Shown: positions 12,714 to 23,647 of the stretch, piece after piece
How positions within the stretch are numbered: position 1 is the stretch's first letter
Layout: each line of letters starts with the position of its first letter
Source: Verpa conica
Lineage: Eukaryota; Ascomycota; Pezizomycetes; Pezizales; Morchellaceae
Direction of reading: 5' to 3'
Length of the DNA stretch: 64,000 nucleotides
Assembly (NCBI GenBank): GCA_033030425.1
Contig: JAUFSD010000002.1
Span: forward strand, 124,001 to 188,000
Position numbers and translations under genes: made by a program
Notes under the pieces: generated by a model
Told to the model about the DNA's origin: nothing
What the model saw: the letters and a program-made list of their open reading frames with translations, nothing else
Database searches by the model: none

Positions 12714-14960
12714 CAACAATTATAGCGGACTCTTGTCTCATAAACGTCTCTAAAAGTTAAAGGACGATTATACAGATGAACTCAGTAGCGAAAGAAATGA
12801 AAGAACATTCATACCCGGGCCAAAGTTCACAATACCTTAAAGACATCGAAAAATACGCAAGGGCAGGCGACATTTCAATCTAACAGAGCCCAGAAATAAT
12901 ACTCTAGTCTGGGCTGACTTTCGGTTTTGTTTACTGGTTTTTAGTTATCTCGTTTAGGCCTCTAGTATATAAGTTTATGATTTGAAAATAACTAGGTAGC
13001 ATTGAATGATATGTCATTCGAAAGCGTGAGTTTTGCCTTGGAGGACCTTGCATGCACAATTATGCCTTGTGTAATCTATGAATGGATACATTCTGATAGC
13101 AAACTCCAGTCCTCAACGGAGGTTCTTAAGCAGATCTCACTGCTGTACAAGGCCATTTTGGACTAATGGCAGACGCCATTACATACTTCCAGAGCAGTGG
13201 GGGTAGTAAGTTTAATTCTTTTTTATTCTGGAACTCAGCGATCTTTCCCACAGTATATCAGCCCTTGTGAGAATGAGCTCGATAAAATTTCGACTTAAGA
13301 GATACATAGGTCACGATGGCTGATGCATCTACAGAGAGGATATTGACAGGAATTACGAAGCCATTCGAGAAAACTTTCAAACCCCTCGTAGATGATATAA
13401 AGAGTAGTAAGGAAGAACTAGATAGTCGTACTATTCTGGCAATCAATGAATGTATATTTCCTATCTATTTTAAACTTCTCTTATTGGTCGACTGAGGTGA
13501 TTAGTACACCGTAAGATGAGTGATGGTAAGTTCTTGTATATCTACAACCATTCTGTGACCATGTACTTATCATTAATTAATTCATTCAACCATTTTGTGA
13601 TCGGTCGCACGTACCAGCTCACAAATAACCCAGCTCCGAAGACCGAGTTTCGGAGGTGGGTGTCTATCTCGTTTCGACGCTTTCAGTAAGGTGCTTGAAG
13701 GTTCGTCATCCCTATAATACAGGCCCCAACCTGATAATTGTTAACAGTACGATTAAGTATCAAAACGACAAGAGGTTTTAAACAGATTTTCGGAATCGAT
13801 GTTAAAATTCAGCATTTGAAGACGAGGGAGGACTGTTTCGATGGCACTGGAAAAGCATGCTTTAGTGGAGCAAGGGGATGGCTGTTTTATATAATAGAGG
13901 TTAGAGAGTAGATTGGGCTAGAATTATCATTCTGATATGGCTTTATGCGCAAGGTAGGGCGAGCCTTACCTTTAGTCAACCGGGGCTGGCTTTATCTCCC
14001 TAACCTGGTTCAGGAAGACCTCTTTCCTCTTACCAATGGGCTCTATATTGAGAAGTATATTTACTTGTCTAAATTGAAAACTGATTTCAATACACCTGTT
14101 GGCTCATAACTTCTGGAGGAATTTTCGTGTGAGGGGAGGGGGATTCTGGTGGACTTGTTTGTTGATTAGTAAGCTATTCCTTCTACGAGATCTACTAATG
14201 CACCTTATTTTGGCTATAGTTTGGAATGGCAACCGAAGTTTGTAGTACTACCATACGAGCTGAATGAATGAATTAATTAATCATAAATGCATGGAGCACC
14301 ACAGGAGCCCCAGGCCATGCAACATGTAGAAATAGAATACCTCACGAAATATTACCTGCTTGAAGAGTTCGTTCTCCTAGTGAGATTGGTTAGGTCTTTC
14401 GTTTAAAATGTTTAATAGTTCTACATATAGTTTTATTCGGGGTAGATAGGTTTTCTATAAAGTATGGTATAATAATTATACATGTAGTTATAGCGACCGC
14501 AAGAAATAAAATTAAGGGCAACATAGGAAATACATTATACTAAGGAATGTGTATAAAAGCCCATAAGGAAAAACACTAATAGCACGCGCTATCTAGAGCA
14601 TACAATGGAAGAGACAGATATCTAACTGCTCATAAGCCGATATAGAAAGACAAGGAAAGGATTGATAATGTTGGGGGACTAAAAATATGCGTTTTTTTTC
14701 TTTTCTCATTAATCTAAAAATATACGTAATAGTTGTGGTAACCCTCACCACTCTTCCTAAACTTCAGCTAGAAAGATAACTGGTGAAGCCATAATAGATT
14801 TAGATGGTAGATGGGTTCTGGGGGATAAAGGTTGGTTTTTGTCTGCCGTCAAGTGTAATAGGTGTATCTCTAGGCATTCTCTGCTCATCCGCTGGAACTT
14901 AAATCAAAACATAGGATTTCCCACCATTCCTATATACGAACCTGGCTCCGATGAGTTCTA
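12714..14960. other. Gene-free region with a possible TIR pair
   Basis: No coding sequence is recognisable. A 33-bp AT-rich inverted pair (13559-13591 and 14262-14294, 28 of 33 matching) brackets about 735 bp that contain no open frame of note. It may be a short non-autonomous element, but the repeat core is low-complexity. Confidence 0.4.
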
Positions 14961-16724
14961 TTAACTACTAGTTGTACTGCGGCCGCTATCTCTCCTAGCG
15001 CCCGGCCGAAAGTATAGACGCAGCAAAAACGGGCGGTTTCTTGATGTTGCCCATTGCTGACCCGCTTCCCATTTAAACTCGGCCCCATTCTTTACCAGGA
15101 GCTGTGCAATCTCCAAATTCTCATTGTCCACCGCCTCGTGGAGTGCACTTCTCCCAGTAGTTGTGCGGGAGTTGACATAAGCACCTCTCTCTATAAGAAA
15201 AGACACCATATCATAGCTGTCATTTTCTGATGCAAAGTGTAGTGGCGTTATACCATCATCACACTTAGCATTTATATTGGCTCCTTTACTAAGCAGTAGC
15301 TTTGCGATCGGTATATTTCCGTTCATTGCTGCCATGTGGAGCGCAGTCATTCCGTCATCTGTCTCAGCGTTGACATGAGCGCCTTCTTCTAGAAGGAGCT
15401 CGACCATGCAGTCAAGATCTTCCATTGATGCGCAGTGCAGCGGTGTTCTATCACTGTAACAGTGTACTTTTCGGATTCTGATATCGGGCCTGGCTTCAAT
15501 ATTGGCGCCTTTAGCTAGTAGTAGCCGTGCTATCAATAGATTTTCGTTCATTACCGCCGAGTAAAGTGGGGTTGGTCCACTAGCTACTTCGGTAGAAGCA
15601 CCCCTATCTAACAGGAGCTTGACCATATCGTATTTGTCTTTTTTTGTTGCGTACTGTAGGGATGTTCCATAATTATAACCGCCGTCAATGTTGGCCCCCA
15701 TATCTAACAGTAAACTTGCTACCGGCTTGTTTTCTCTCTTTATCGCCGCAATAAGCGGAGTCATGCCTTCTTTTGCCCATCCATTCATTGCGTTCAGATT
15801 GCATCCATGCCCCAGTAGCAATGTGATCATTCTTAGGCTAGCACCTTCCAATATTGCAAGAACGAGGGGTGGAAATCCAAGGGATTCTAGTTCCTTAATA
15901 TTAACGCCTAATCCTAGGAGTGATTGAACTCTTTCTATGTTTTTGTTTATCACCTCAAAAGCTAGAGTGCTTTGACCATCAGGGCCCAAGAAATTGACAT
16001 CAGCGCCATGATCCAGAAGTATTTGGCTAATCTTATCATTGCCATACTCAGCTGCAGTAATCAACGGTGTAACAGAGCTGTGATCGCGGGTATTTCCGTC
16101 AACCTTTGCGCCGTTTTTCAAGAGCTGGCGGACCATAGATTCATTCCCGCTCCTAGCCGCCCAGTGCAACGCAGTATAGTTTTGATCTAGATCTTCCTCT
16201 CTACAACAAGTCGCCTCGATATTTGCGCCATTCCTCAGTAATAGGTCGACCATTGACCCATACCCTCCGGCCACTGCCAAGTGCAATGCTGGCTTTTCAA
16301 GACCCCTAGAAGGCGAAATAAGCTCAGTCTTTGCACCACTCTCAAGTAGAAAACTGGCTATCGATTCGTCACCACGGGAGGCAGCCCACTGCAATGGTGT
16401 TCGTTGGTAGTTGGAGTTGTCCTTGACGTCAATATCTGCCCCCCTCTTTACCATCCTTCTAACAAGAGACTCATTCCCTTTCCAAACGGCAAAAAGCAAT
16501 CCGGTATTTATCTTGAGCTTGTACAGAGGGGCACGACAGATGTTGTTGATGCGGTGATTCGTCTTACTGAAGGAGCTAAGATCCTCTACAGGAAGCCAGT
16601 TTGTGATGATGAGAATAAGCCCGTCACGGCAGTTGAGAAGTGGTACCTGTAGTTTTTTGTCGTGGTTGATGTTGTAATTATGGCGGGGAACAATGAGTCG
16701 GATCCTTATTCTTGGTTCACCCAT
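14961..16724 (-). CDS. F-box-like ankyrin-repeat protein
   Basis: A single-exon protein of 587 residues. Translation is taken from the ATG at 16724; the frame opens five codons earlier, but with a GTG. Residues about 30-67 resemble an F-box (LILIITNWLPVEDLSSFSKT, then a conserved Asn-Arg and a Leu-Tyr turn). From about residue 75 to 560 I count 14 ankyrin repeats with the usual TPLHxAA...LLLxxGAxxN pattern. The C-terminal 25 residues are basic and unstructured. F-box/ankyrin proteins are substrate adaptors of SCF-type ubiquitin ligases in some lineages, while fungal ankyrin proteins more generally act as protein-interaction scaffolds. The ligase-adaptor role is inference from the weak F-box. 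No neighbouring gene suggests a pathway. It could alternatively be a plain ankyrin protein with an unrelated helical N-terminus. Confidence 0.85.
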   Translation of the reverse strand: MGEPRIRIRLIVPRHNYNINHDKKLQVPLLNCRDGLILIITNWLPVEDLSSFSKTNHRINNICRAPLYKLKINTGLLFAVWKGNESLVRRMVKRGADIDVKDNSNYQRTPLQWAASRGDESIASFLLESGAKTELISPSRGLEKPALHLAVAGGYGSMVDLLLRNGANIEATCCREEDLDQNYTALHWAARSGNESMVRQLLKNGAKVDGNTRDHSSVTPLITAAEYGNDKISQILLDHGADVNFLGPDGQSTLAFEVINKNIERVQSLLGLGVNIKELESLGFPPLVLAILEGASLRMITLLLGHGCNLNAMNGWAKEGMTPLIAAIKRENKPVASLLLDMGANIDGGYNYGTSLQYATKKDKYDMVKLLLDRGASTEVASGPTPLYSAVMNENLLIARLLLAKGANIEARPDIRIRKVHCYSDRTPLHCASMEDLDCMVELLLEEGAHVNAETDDGMTALHMAAMNGNIPIAKLLLSKGANINAKCDDGITPLHFASENDSYDMVSFLIERGAYVNSRTTTGRSALHEAVDNENLEIAQLLVKNGAEFKWEAGQQWATSRNRPFLLRLYFRPGARRDSGRSTTSS

Positions 16725-18285
16725 TTTTTTGTTATTCACTGATAGTTGTCGGGTTATTGTGTTTGGGTGATTGAGATGGAAGTACAGCTAAAAATGGAAG
16801 TAGTCTGCTATTTTTCATGTCAGTGGTGCTCAATTTACTGAAAGGATAAACTTACAACTTATGACTCGCTTCTATCGATGGTGATTGTGATCGCGGTTAT
16901 GCTTGTGCTGTCTAGTAATAAGACTGGTGACCTTTATGTAGATATAAAGCTTGGAGCCTCCGGTAACACTCCTGGTTGTTTCTAGCAGCTGTTGTATGTA
17001 AGGGTGATGATATTTAGTGATGGTAGTATACAATGATGGTAATTTTGGTGATGGTGGTGAAATAGAATTGGCAGTGCCTCGAAGCGACCGTTATGAGATC
17101 TGAAGGATGGGTGGGGGCCGTTAGGGTTCGTGAGATGGGTCTGCACAATGCAACAAGAACCACCAGAGAGAAAAAAACACACAGTAAATTAGGTCCTAAA
17201 AAGAGAAATTAGTTCACCTTTAACATATAATAAAGATCTGGAGTGTTTTCCGGAGATAAGCGAATGAGAATACTAAACGAGTGATGCGACATGAAGGGAG
17301 TCAAAACACCCTGGTTGTATCTTCTAAAAACTCGCAAATCTTACCAAAAAGCCCAAGAAAATAGTTTTATAAGAAAATGCTCATTACCGAGAATCATTAG
17401 GAAAAATAAACTACGTTTACCATTACAGTACGGGAAAGCGGGGGTACCCTTGGTATGGCATTGGTGTAGTATTCTGGAGAATGCTATATAAATTAAGTTG
17501 GCTGTGTTACAAGGGGTTTTGACCAATTCAGTAGTACTTCCAACTTAAAACCGTATTTCCCACCAGTGTGATAGTGAAAACACCCCCCTGACAGCGAGGC
17601 CAAAGAGTGAATAAATCTAGCACGTACAAACAAGAAGCATTTGATAATTGATTCTATTCCTTTCCAAAGATAAGAATCATTTCTCTTGAGGCCTATCTGT
17701 TGATAGATGTTTATCTGTTGTAGATCTTCCTAAATAGCCCAGATCTTCACCTTGTCATTTCGGCGGGACCTCCACAGCGGACCGACCACGGCCCGATATG
17801 GATGGTATATAGGAGGAGTACGCCCCTAGAGCAGCAATGGACTATCGTGCTTTCTATTTACCACAATCAGTAGACACTCTAGACGAGTGATATTCTATGA
17901 AGTCCACTTTCAAGAGACTATTAAAAGGTAATAAAAACGCCTAGATAGTACTAAAACCCCAAAAGGCCTCCACTTGTGCACACTATTCTTCATTGTACTG
18001 AGAGCACCCCTTACACGCTACCATAGAGTACTCATATGCATAACCCCATACTCGAGCGAGTGATATTCCAAGATCCAGATCGCGGAGTAAAGGCCCACCA
18101 ATACCAATTCATCAAGGACGCCACAAAAAGCCCCCATAAGTTAAGAATTATGCGTATATCTCAGTCTAGATCTTCTATCACACCAATAAGTATCGCTAGT
18201 TTTTGCTTATTACTTATTATAAGCCACGCACAGCCCCCCCCCACACACACAAAAAAAAATCCTATTCGGTATTATATAGTCTAGA
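16725..18285. other. Gene-free region
   Basis: Only short frames without domains are present. A GATGGT-rich patch lies at 17005-17065. No RNA gene or transposon end was recognised. Confidence 0.5.
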
Positions 18286-19738
18286 CTATTTATTCGCCTG
18301 TAGAATTCTTCCCCTAACCTCACCGAACCCAACTCCCGGCCCGCATAATCCGGAGAATACAACCTCGTCGCCGTCCTCAAGGAAACGTCTCTTTTCGTCA
18401 TCTAACAGTAACGGCTCTGTTCCATTGCGTGTTGCCTCAAGTAGGGATCCGAGACTTTTCGTGTCTGTGCCTGAGATGGTCCCTGTGCCTAGGAGATCAC
18501 CGGTTCTTAATGGGCAGCCGGTGACGGTATGGTGTGCGAGGAGTTGAGGAAATGAGAAAAGAAGGTTTGAGGATGAGGTGTTACTCAGAGTGTGAGATCC
18601 CCCATTTGCCGCTGTAAGGTATTAGGGTGAAGCCGAGTATTTTATTATTATTATTAAGGATAACGGGGAGGGGGGCTTACTGTTTAGAGAGATGGAAAGG
18701 TTAATGTTGTAAACACTATTTTTCTCCTTCTCCTGCAAATAATCGCTCAGAGGGGCTTTAGTCGATCTCTGTAACGGCGCGGTTCTAAATGGATCCAACG
18801 CATCCATCAAGACCACCCAAGGCGAGATCGAAGTTGCAAATGACTTGCTAGTGAATGGACCCAGCGGTACATACTCCCATGCCTGGATATCACGTGCTGT
18901 TATAGGGGGGGTTGTCAGCACACCACAAAAAGAAAAAAAAACTTCAGCTGAACACATTGGTAAAAAGCCCTCCCTTACCAGACCAATCATTCATAAGCAC
19001 CACACCAAACAAATAATCCGCAGCTTCGTCAACTCCCACGGAACTACCCATATTACTATCCCTTGCCACGAACGCTGCCAGCTCCAACTCATAGTCCAAC
19101 TTCCTACAGGCCGTGAAAACCGGGGTCTTCACCGCCGCCTTTGGATCTTCTAGAATCTGCCCTTTCGGCCGTATTATCTCGGTCCCACTGACCACCACTG
19201 AGGAAGCTCGTCCGTGGTATCCGATTGGCATGTGTTCGTAATTCGGCTGCAGGGCATTCTCAGCCCCGCGAAACAATACACCCACATTATAAGCGTGGTT
19301 CCTCCCCGCGTAGAAATCCGTATAGTCCCCAATCTGCAACGGGAGGTGCATCTTCACGCTCGAAAGATCCTTGAGACACAAGCTCTGCATTGCAGCGTTA
19401 TCTCTCAACTTGTCAGGGTACACTGTGTTCTTCATGAGCACCTCTTGGAGGTAGTGTCGGACTTTGGCATGCTTTGAGCGGCCGAGAGCTGCGAATGCAT
19501 TTAATGTGGTCTCTGTGGTGAATACATCTGTCTCTGTGAAGATGTGCTGTAGCTCACTGAACCCACTGTTTGCAGCGAAAATGGAGAGGTCGAGGGCTTT
19601 TGTCCCAATCGCAATTGCAGCGCGAGGGGTCGTGTTAGCGGCAGTGGAGATTATGCCGAACGGAATGTTGTCCAGGCCGAAATGGCAACCTTCTGGAATT
19701 GGGAGCCAGGACTCAAGCGAATACATACCGGAAGACAT
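18286..19738 (-). CDS. fah: Fumarylacetoacetase
   Basis: Three exons, 19738-18979, 18896-18681 and 18611-18286, join in frame through GT-AG introns of 82 and 69 nt to give 433 residues, the normal length for the family. The enzyme hydrolyses fumarylacetoacetate to fumarate and acetoacetate, the last step of tyrosine/phenylalanine degradation. An N-terminal domain is followed by the FAH catalytic fold. DYTDFYAGRNHAYN (residues 138-151) carries the metal-binding Asp141 and the general base His148; YELEL gives Glu217 and Glu219; GYHGRASSVVVSG and NDWSARDIQAWEYVPLGPF are family signatures. The second of these spans intron 1, which confirms the splice. The homogentisate pathway partners (homogentisate dioxygenase, maleylacetoacetate isomerase) are not in this window, although they are often clustered with this gene in filamentous fungi. 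An ATG at 19792 is in frame, but the family N-terminus fits the ATG at 19738. Confidence 0.95.
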
Positions 19739-21142
19739 GGTGATGTAGGGTGAATCTCGGTGATGAACCTGAGAGAAGCATCGAAGTAGCAATGATACAA
19801 TATAGAGATAGAAGCAATCTTCCCGTGGGGGTTGCGGGTAACGTCGGCGGGGTACAGAACGTCACATCACGTGATGGATATCCGCAGATAACCTTAGAGC
19901 AACGTTTGTGATTATGTAATAGAAAAGCCTAAAGCAACTTCTTAATACTTATTTACTTCTTTATCTCTGAATGGGGGGGAAGCTCCCCCCCCCCGGGGAA
20001 AAACGCACCAGAATCGATCCTGTTTTCCACCGTGGCTTTAGATCATGCTTCCCCCCAAAGCTTGTCTGGGACCTGATCCACTGACATGAAAGTGCAGAAA
20101 GCTGACGAGTACAGTGTATTTTATTCCCAGAGAGCGTTTACCTGGTTCTTTTTTTTTCCCCCGAGTGGTAAGAAAGACCATGCACGCAAGTATTAACAAT
20201 CAATGCCGAGAACTCCGCCCCAATCTACCCGCTGAGGAAGAGGAGTGGGGGGGGGTTTTATTCCTCACTCAGACAGCTAAAGACTTTTTGCTTCCTTTTT
20301 TCCCTTTCTCCCTTCGGTGGTATTCTGCTGGGACGTGTTGGAAGTCTTAGATGTAGAAAGAAAGGGAAAAAACGGACATCCGAGACATTGTCTCAGCTCG
20401 TACGGGATATATTTACCCTGTGGACCGTTTCCATGTTGCCTTGCTGTTGTGTAACTCACTTATTCAAGCCCTTTGTGACGCGGCCGGGCTGTATCTCGGT
20501 TTCTAACTTCCCATACGTACACGCACACGCTTAAAAACCAAGCGAGGTGATAGGAGGAGTTGGTGGGGGAAAAAAAAAACCAAGCATTTAAGGCAATTAT
20601 GAGCCAATACTTTATTAACAAAAAGAGAGTTTTCTTGATTACTGTACATAATAGGATTTGGAATTCAAAATCGGCTTGGGAACACAGCATGTGTCAAGTA
20701 TGGGAAATCGTGCAGCGCAGGAGATCTCGGGGTGACCGATTAAATAATTACGGGAAGGAGAAATTGATCTTAAATATCTTTATCATTTTTTCATTTTTTA
20801 CGCTCATCAGCTAAACCTACAATATAACAAAAAAGTGTGAATATGAAAAATGAGTGACAATAAACAACCATAAAGTGTACAGCCAAACATCCCGCTCTTC
20901 ATTGTACCGAAACCCCGTATATCGTTGGGGTAATAAGGGGGAGAGAAAGAAAGAAAAAAACACTAAATTCATACCGAATTAAAGGATATGTCCTCCTCCC
21001 CACTTCTCCCAGGAAAAAATAAAATAAACACACTCCAATCAACCCACAAAAACACCGTATAGAGAAACGAAAGAAAAGAAAGTCATAGTAAAAATATATT
21101 ACACAGTGAAATTATAAACCCACTCCCCCTAATAAAGCTGAT
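19739..21142. other. Gene-free region
   Basis: This lies between the start of the fumarylacetoacetase gene and the end of the cupredoxin gene, both on minus. It contains homopolymer runs and short frames without domains. The promoter of the fumarylacetoacetase gene must lie in the first few hundred bases, but no clear TATA box is visible. Confidence 0.45.
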
Positions 21143-22212
21143 TTACCGCCTATGAGCCGGCATATCTTCAGGACCAGGGGTATAGATCTCAACCGGATCA
21201 TACGTCGAAGTATCCGGCAATTCCGATATCCTATTTGAATTCTCACTCATCGGGACAGTGCTATTCCTCGGATCGTTGGTGTTCTTATTATCCCAATGAC
21301 CCGGTGTAGTAGCAGCACCAGCAGCACCACCAGCCACTCCCGGAACACCTGATGGGTATCTCGGGTCCTGATAAACTGGCGGATCCACATGACCCATTAG
21401 CCCATCTTCCGGCGAAGCTGTTTTTGCCTCCTTCATCTCAGCACCCTTCTTCTTGCGCCCAACAAAGAAGAATAATAGTCCTATTAGTGCCAGTGCCGCG
21501 ACTCCTCCGATTGCGATTCCGGCGATGGCACCGACGGAGAGTGATACGCCTGAGGAGCTGGAAGATGAAGAAGAAGACGGTGATGAGCTGGCGGTTGGGG
21601 TTGGTGTTGCTCGGGAGTCGCCTTGGAAGGGGTCGCCGGGGGACATGGAGTATGGGGCTTCTGCGGCGTCGGCGGCGACTTCCTCGACGTAGGTTGCGTT
21701 GGGAGGGTTGACGGCTCCGATCATTTGGTAGTCGATGCAACTGCCTGGGGCGGAACAGTAGTAGTAGAATGGTGCGGTATCATTGACGGTGATATTCCAA
21801 GTGATTTTCTAGAATGGCTAGTTAGTATATAGAAGTTCATGTAATTATAAAAGGTTGGGACCATACCTCTGCTCCAACAGTATCAATCGGGAAGAAATGT
21901 GACCACCAGCCCTTTCCGTCTTTGTTGTAAGTCTCCCATGGAAAACAAGGAGTGGTTGGGTCCATCCTAACGACTGAGTGGTTGAGAGGGTAGAATTCAA
22001 AAGCTGTAAATAAAGATTCATATTAGCACTCATTCAAGAACATTCCCTTGCGCTCTGGTAGTTGTTGCAAACTTACAGATAAGATCTCCAGGCTCTGCAG
22101 TGACTATTTGCGGTTCGAATTTATGATTCCCCTTCCCAACAGTAACAGTATGTACTGTCGCACCCATCGCCACCCCCATCACCGCAGACAACGCAAGCAA
22201 TCGTCCCAACAT
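21143..22212 (-). CDS. Membrane-anchored cupredoxin (plastocyanin-like) surface protein
   Basis: Three exons, 22212-22077, 22003-21867 and 21808-21143, join in frame (introns of 73 and 58 nt) into 312 residues. Residues 1-17 are a signal peptide. Residues about 19-125 form a cupredoxin fold, opening with HTVTVG and GDLISFEFYPLNHSVV. Likely type-1 copper ligands are His54, Cys109 (YYYCSAPGSC) and Met120. The usual second histidine after the Cys ligand is replaced by Ser114, so copper binding may be altered or lost. A Ser-rich linker (residues about 158-178) leads to one transmembrane segment (about 180-207), a basic stop-transfer (GRKKKG) and a cytosolic tail of about 100 residues rich in Pro/Asn. 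The family is described in fungi as extracellular serine-rich or cupredoxin-domain proteins, with no firmly known function. The single-pass topology suggests a surface sensor or anchor rather than a secreted laccase; that is inference. Confidence 0.9.
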
Positions 22213-23515
22213 CCTGACAACAAAAAAAATAATATCTCTGTTATAACCCTTCGACCCGAATGTTGTATTGAGTTACTGATCTTTTTCTTGTCGAGAATGA
22301 AGAGAAAAGAAAGGGCAGCTTCTTCTTCTTCTTCTTCAAGTTCTTCCCTCCTCAAGGTTGGTGTAGTAGAAAAGAGAGAAAGGGAAAGAAAGGTGTGTGG
22401 AGTGGGAAGGCATGTCAGTTTTAACGCACAGATGGGGGTGGTCCCCACCCACTCTCTCCCAAAAAGACTTTTTGAGAAATGGGGCTGGGTCGTACTGTAA
22501 TTGGTTCTAGATGCCCTGTGCGCTGGTTCTGCGCCTTTGCTTGGGTATATGGGTATCTAGCGCTTATCCGCCACGCCCACCAGAGGTCTAGGTAAAAAGA
22601 ATTCCAGGCTGTGACCGACTGACTGTATGTCTGTACTTACCCATCACTCACTCACACCACGCCGCAGGATCGGTGCGGGATAGCTACATACCTGCCTCTT
22701 TCTTGGGAAGAGTCCAGGGGGGGTATATGTGTGATCCCAACATGGGAATACTAGGATAACTCACGTTGGACTCACCGGACAACATAACTCAATATATTCT
22801 CAATTTAATTGGAGGCGGGGAGGAGAGAGAGAGAGAGATAGGTATCTTTCTTTCGCAGTCATGATTTCCTTTACGCACGGCTTCGCTTGTTTCTTAAAGC
22901 AATGCTTGTCTAGGGATAACTCCCACTCTAAAGTTTCGCGTCCGGCACACGGCCACTTTTGTTTTCTCGCTTAAGGGTTCTGCAAATCACAGCTGGAATT
23001 CCCTCGGATCACAAGAAGGGAAAAGAAAAGAAAAAAAAAGAAAGAAAAAAACACTCATCCATCGCACAAACAGCTGCACTTCTAACCACATGGGGTCATT
23101 GCTATCGAAGCCCAAGTGTTTGTTTAGCCTCCACAACATCCCATCCCCCCCAAGCCACCACCACAACTTTGCTGGCAGGGGTCTCAGAACCCGATCAGGA
23201 CAATGCATATCCCGAGTTTCCGACCAAGCAGTGGGATGTCATGAGACTGAGACAAAGCTCGAGTACTGAGACATCAAGAGGGCATCACCTAAAAAGCCAC
23301 CTTTGTTCCTACTGGGTACTCTCAGATATCTATTCATGGTAGTACAGTAAGGCTGGTTAGAGGCTAGCTGTTTATGGCCATGAACGACTTTTGGGGAGTT
23401 TATGAATGTTGGCGTGAGAGTTGTACTTTTTGCTGGTTGCCGTGATGCCGCCCTAAAAAGAAAGAAATAGGGGGGGAAGTGTGACGGTTACGGTATTTTC
23501 TCGTACTTCACTGTA
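22213..23515. other. Upstream region of the cupredoxin gene, otherwise gene-free
   Basis: The first about 240 bases are pyrimidine-rich on the minus strand, including a GAAGAAGAAGAAGAAGCTGC run, and form the probable leader and promoter of the cupredoxin gene. The rest, up to the pogo element, holds no recognisable feature apart from a poly-purine tract near 23020-23050. Confidence 0.45.
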
Positions 23516-23568
23516 CAGTCGTTCACGGGGTAATGGCGAATACTGGGTAATGGCGAACAGGGGTTCGG
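23516..23568 (+). repeat. Left TIR of pogo element
   Basis: This 53-bp terminal repeat contains the 13-bp word GGGTAATGGCGAA twice, starting at 23529 and 23546. Such subterminal direct repeats are typical transposase-binding sites. Compared with the right end it differs at two positions. TA at 23514-23515 is the target duplication. Confidence 0.93.
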
Positions 23569-23647
23569 GTTGAGAACCATACCAAATATAGTGAATAAAT
23601 ACAGTGATCAGACAAGCCACAAAAAAGAAATCATACACTTAGGAGAA

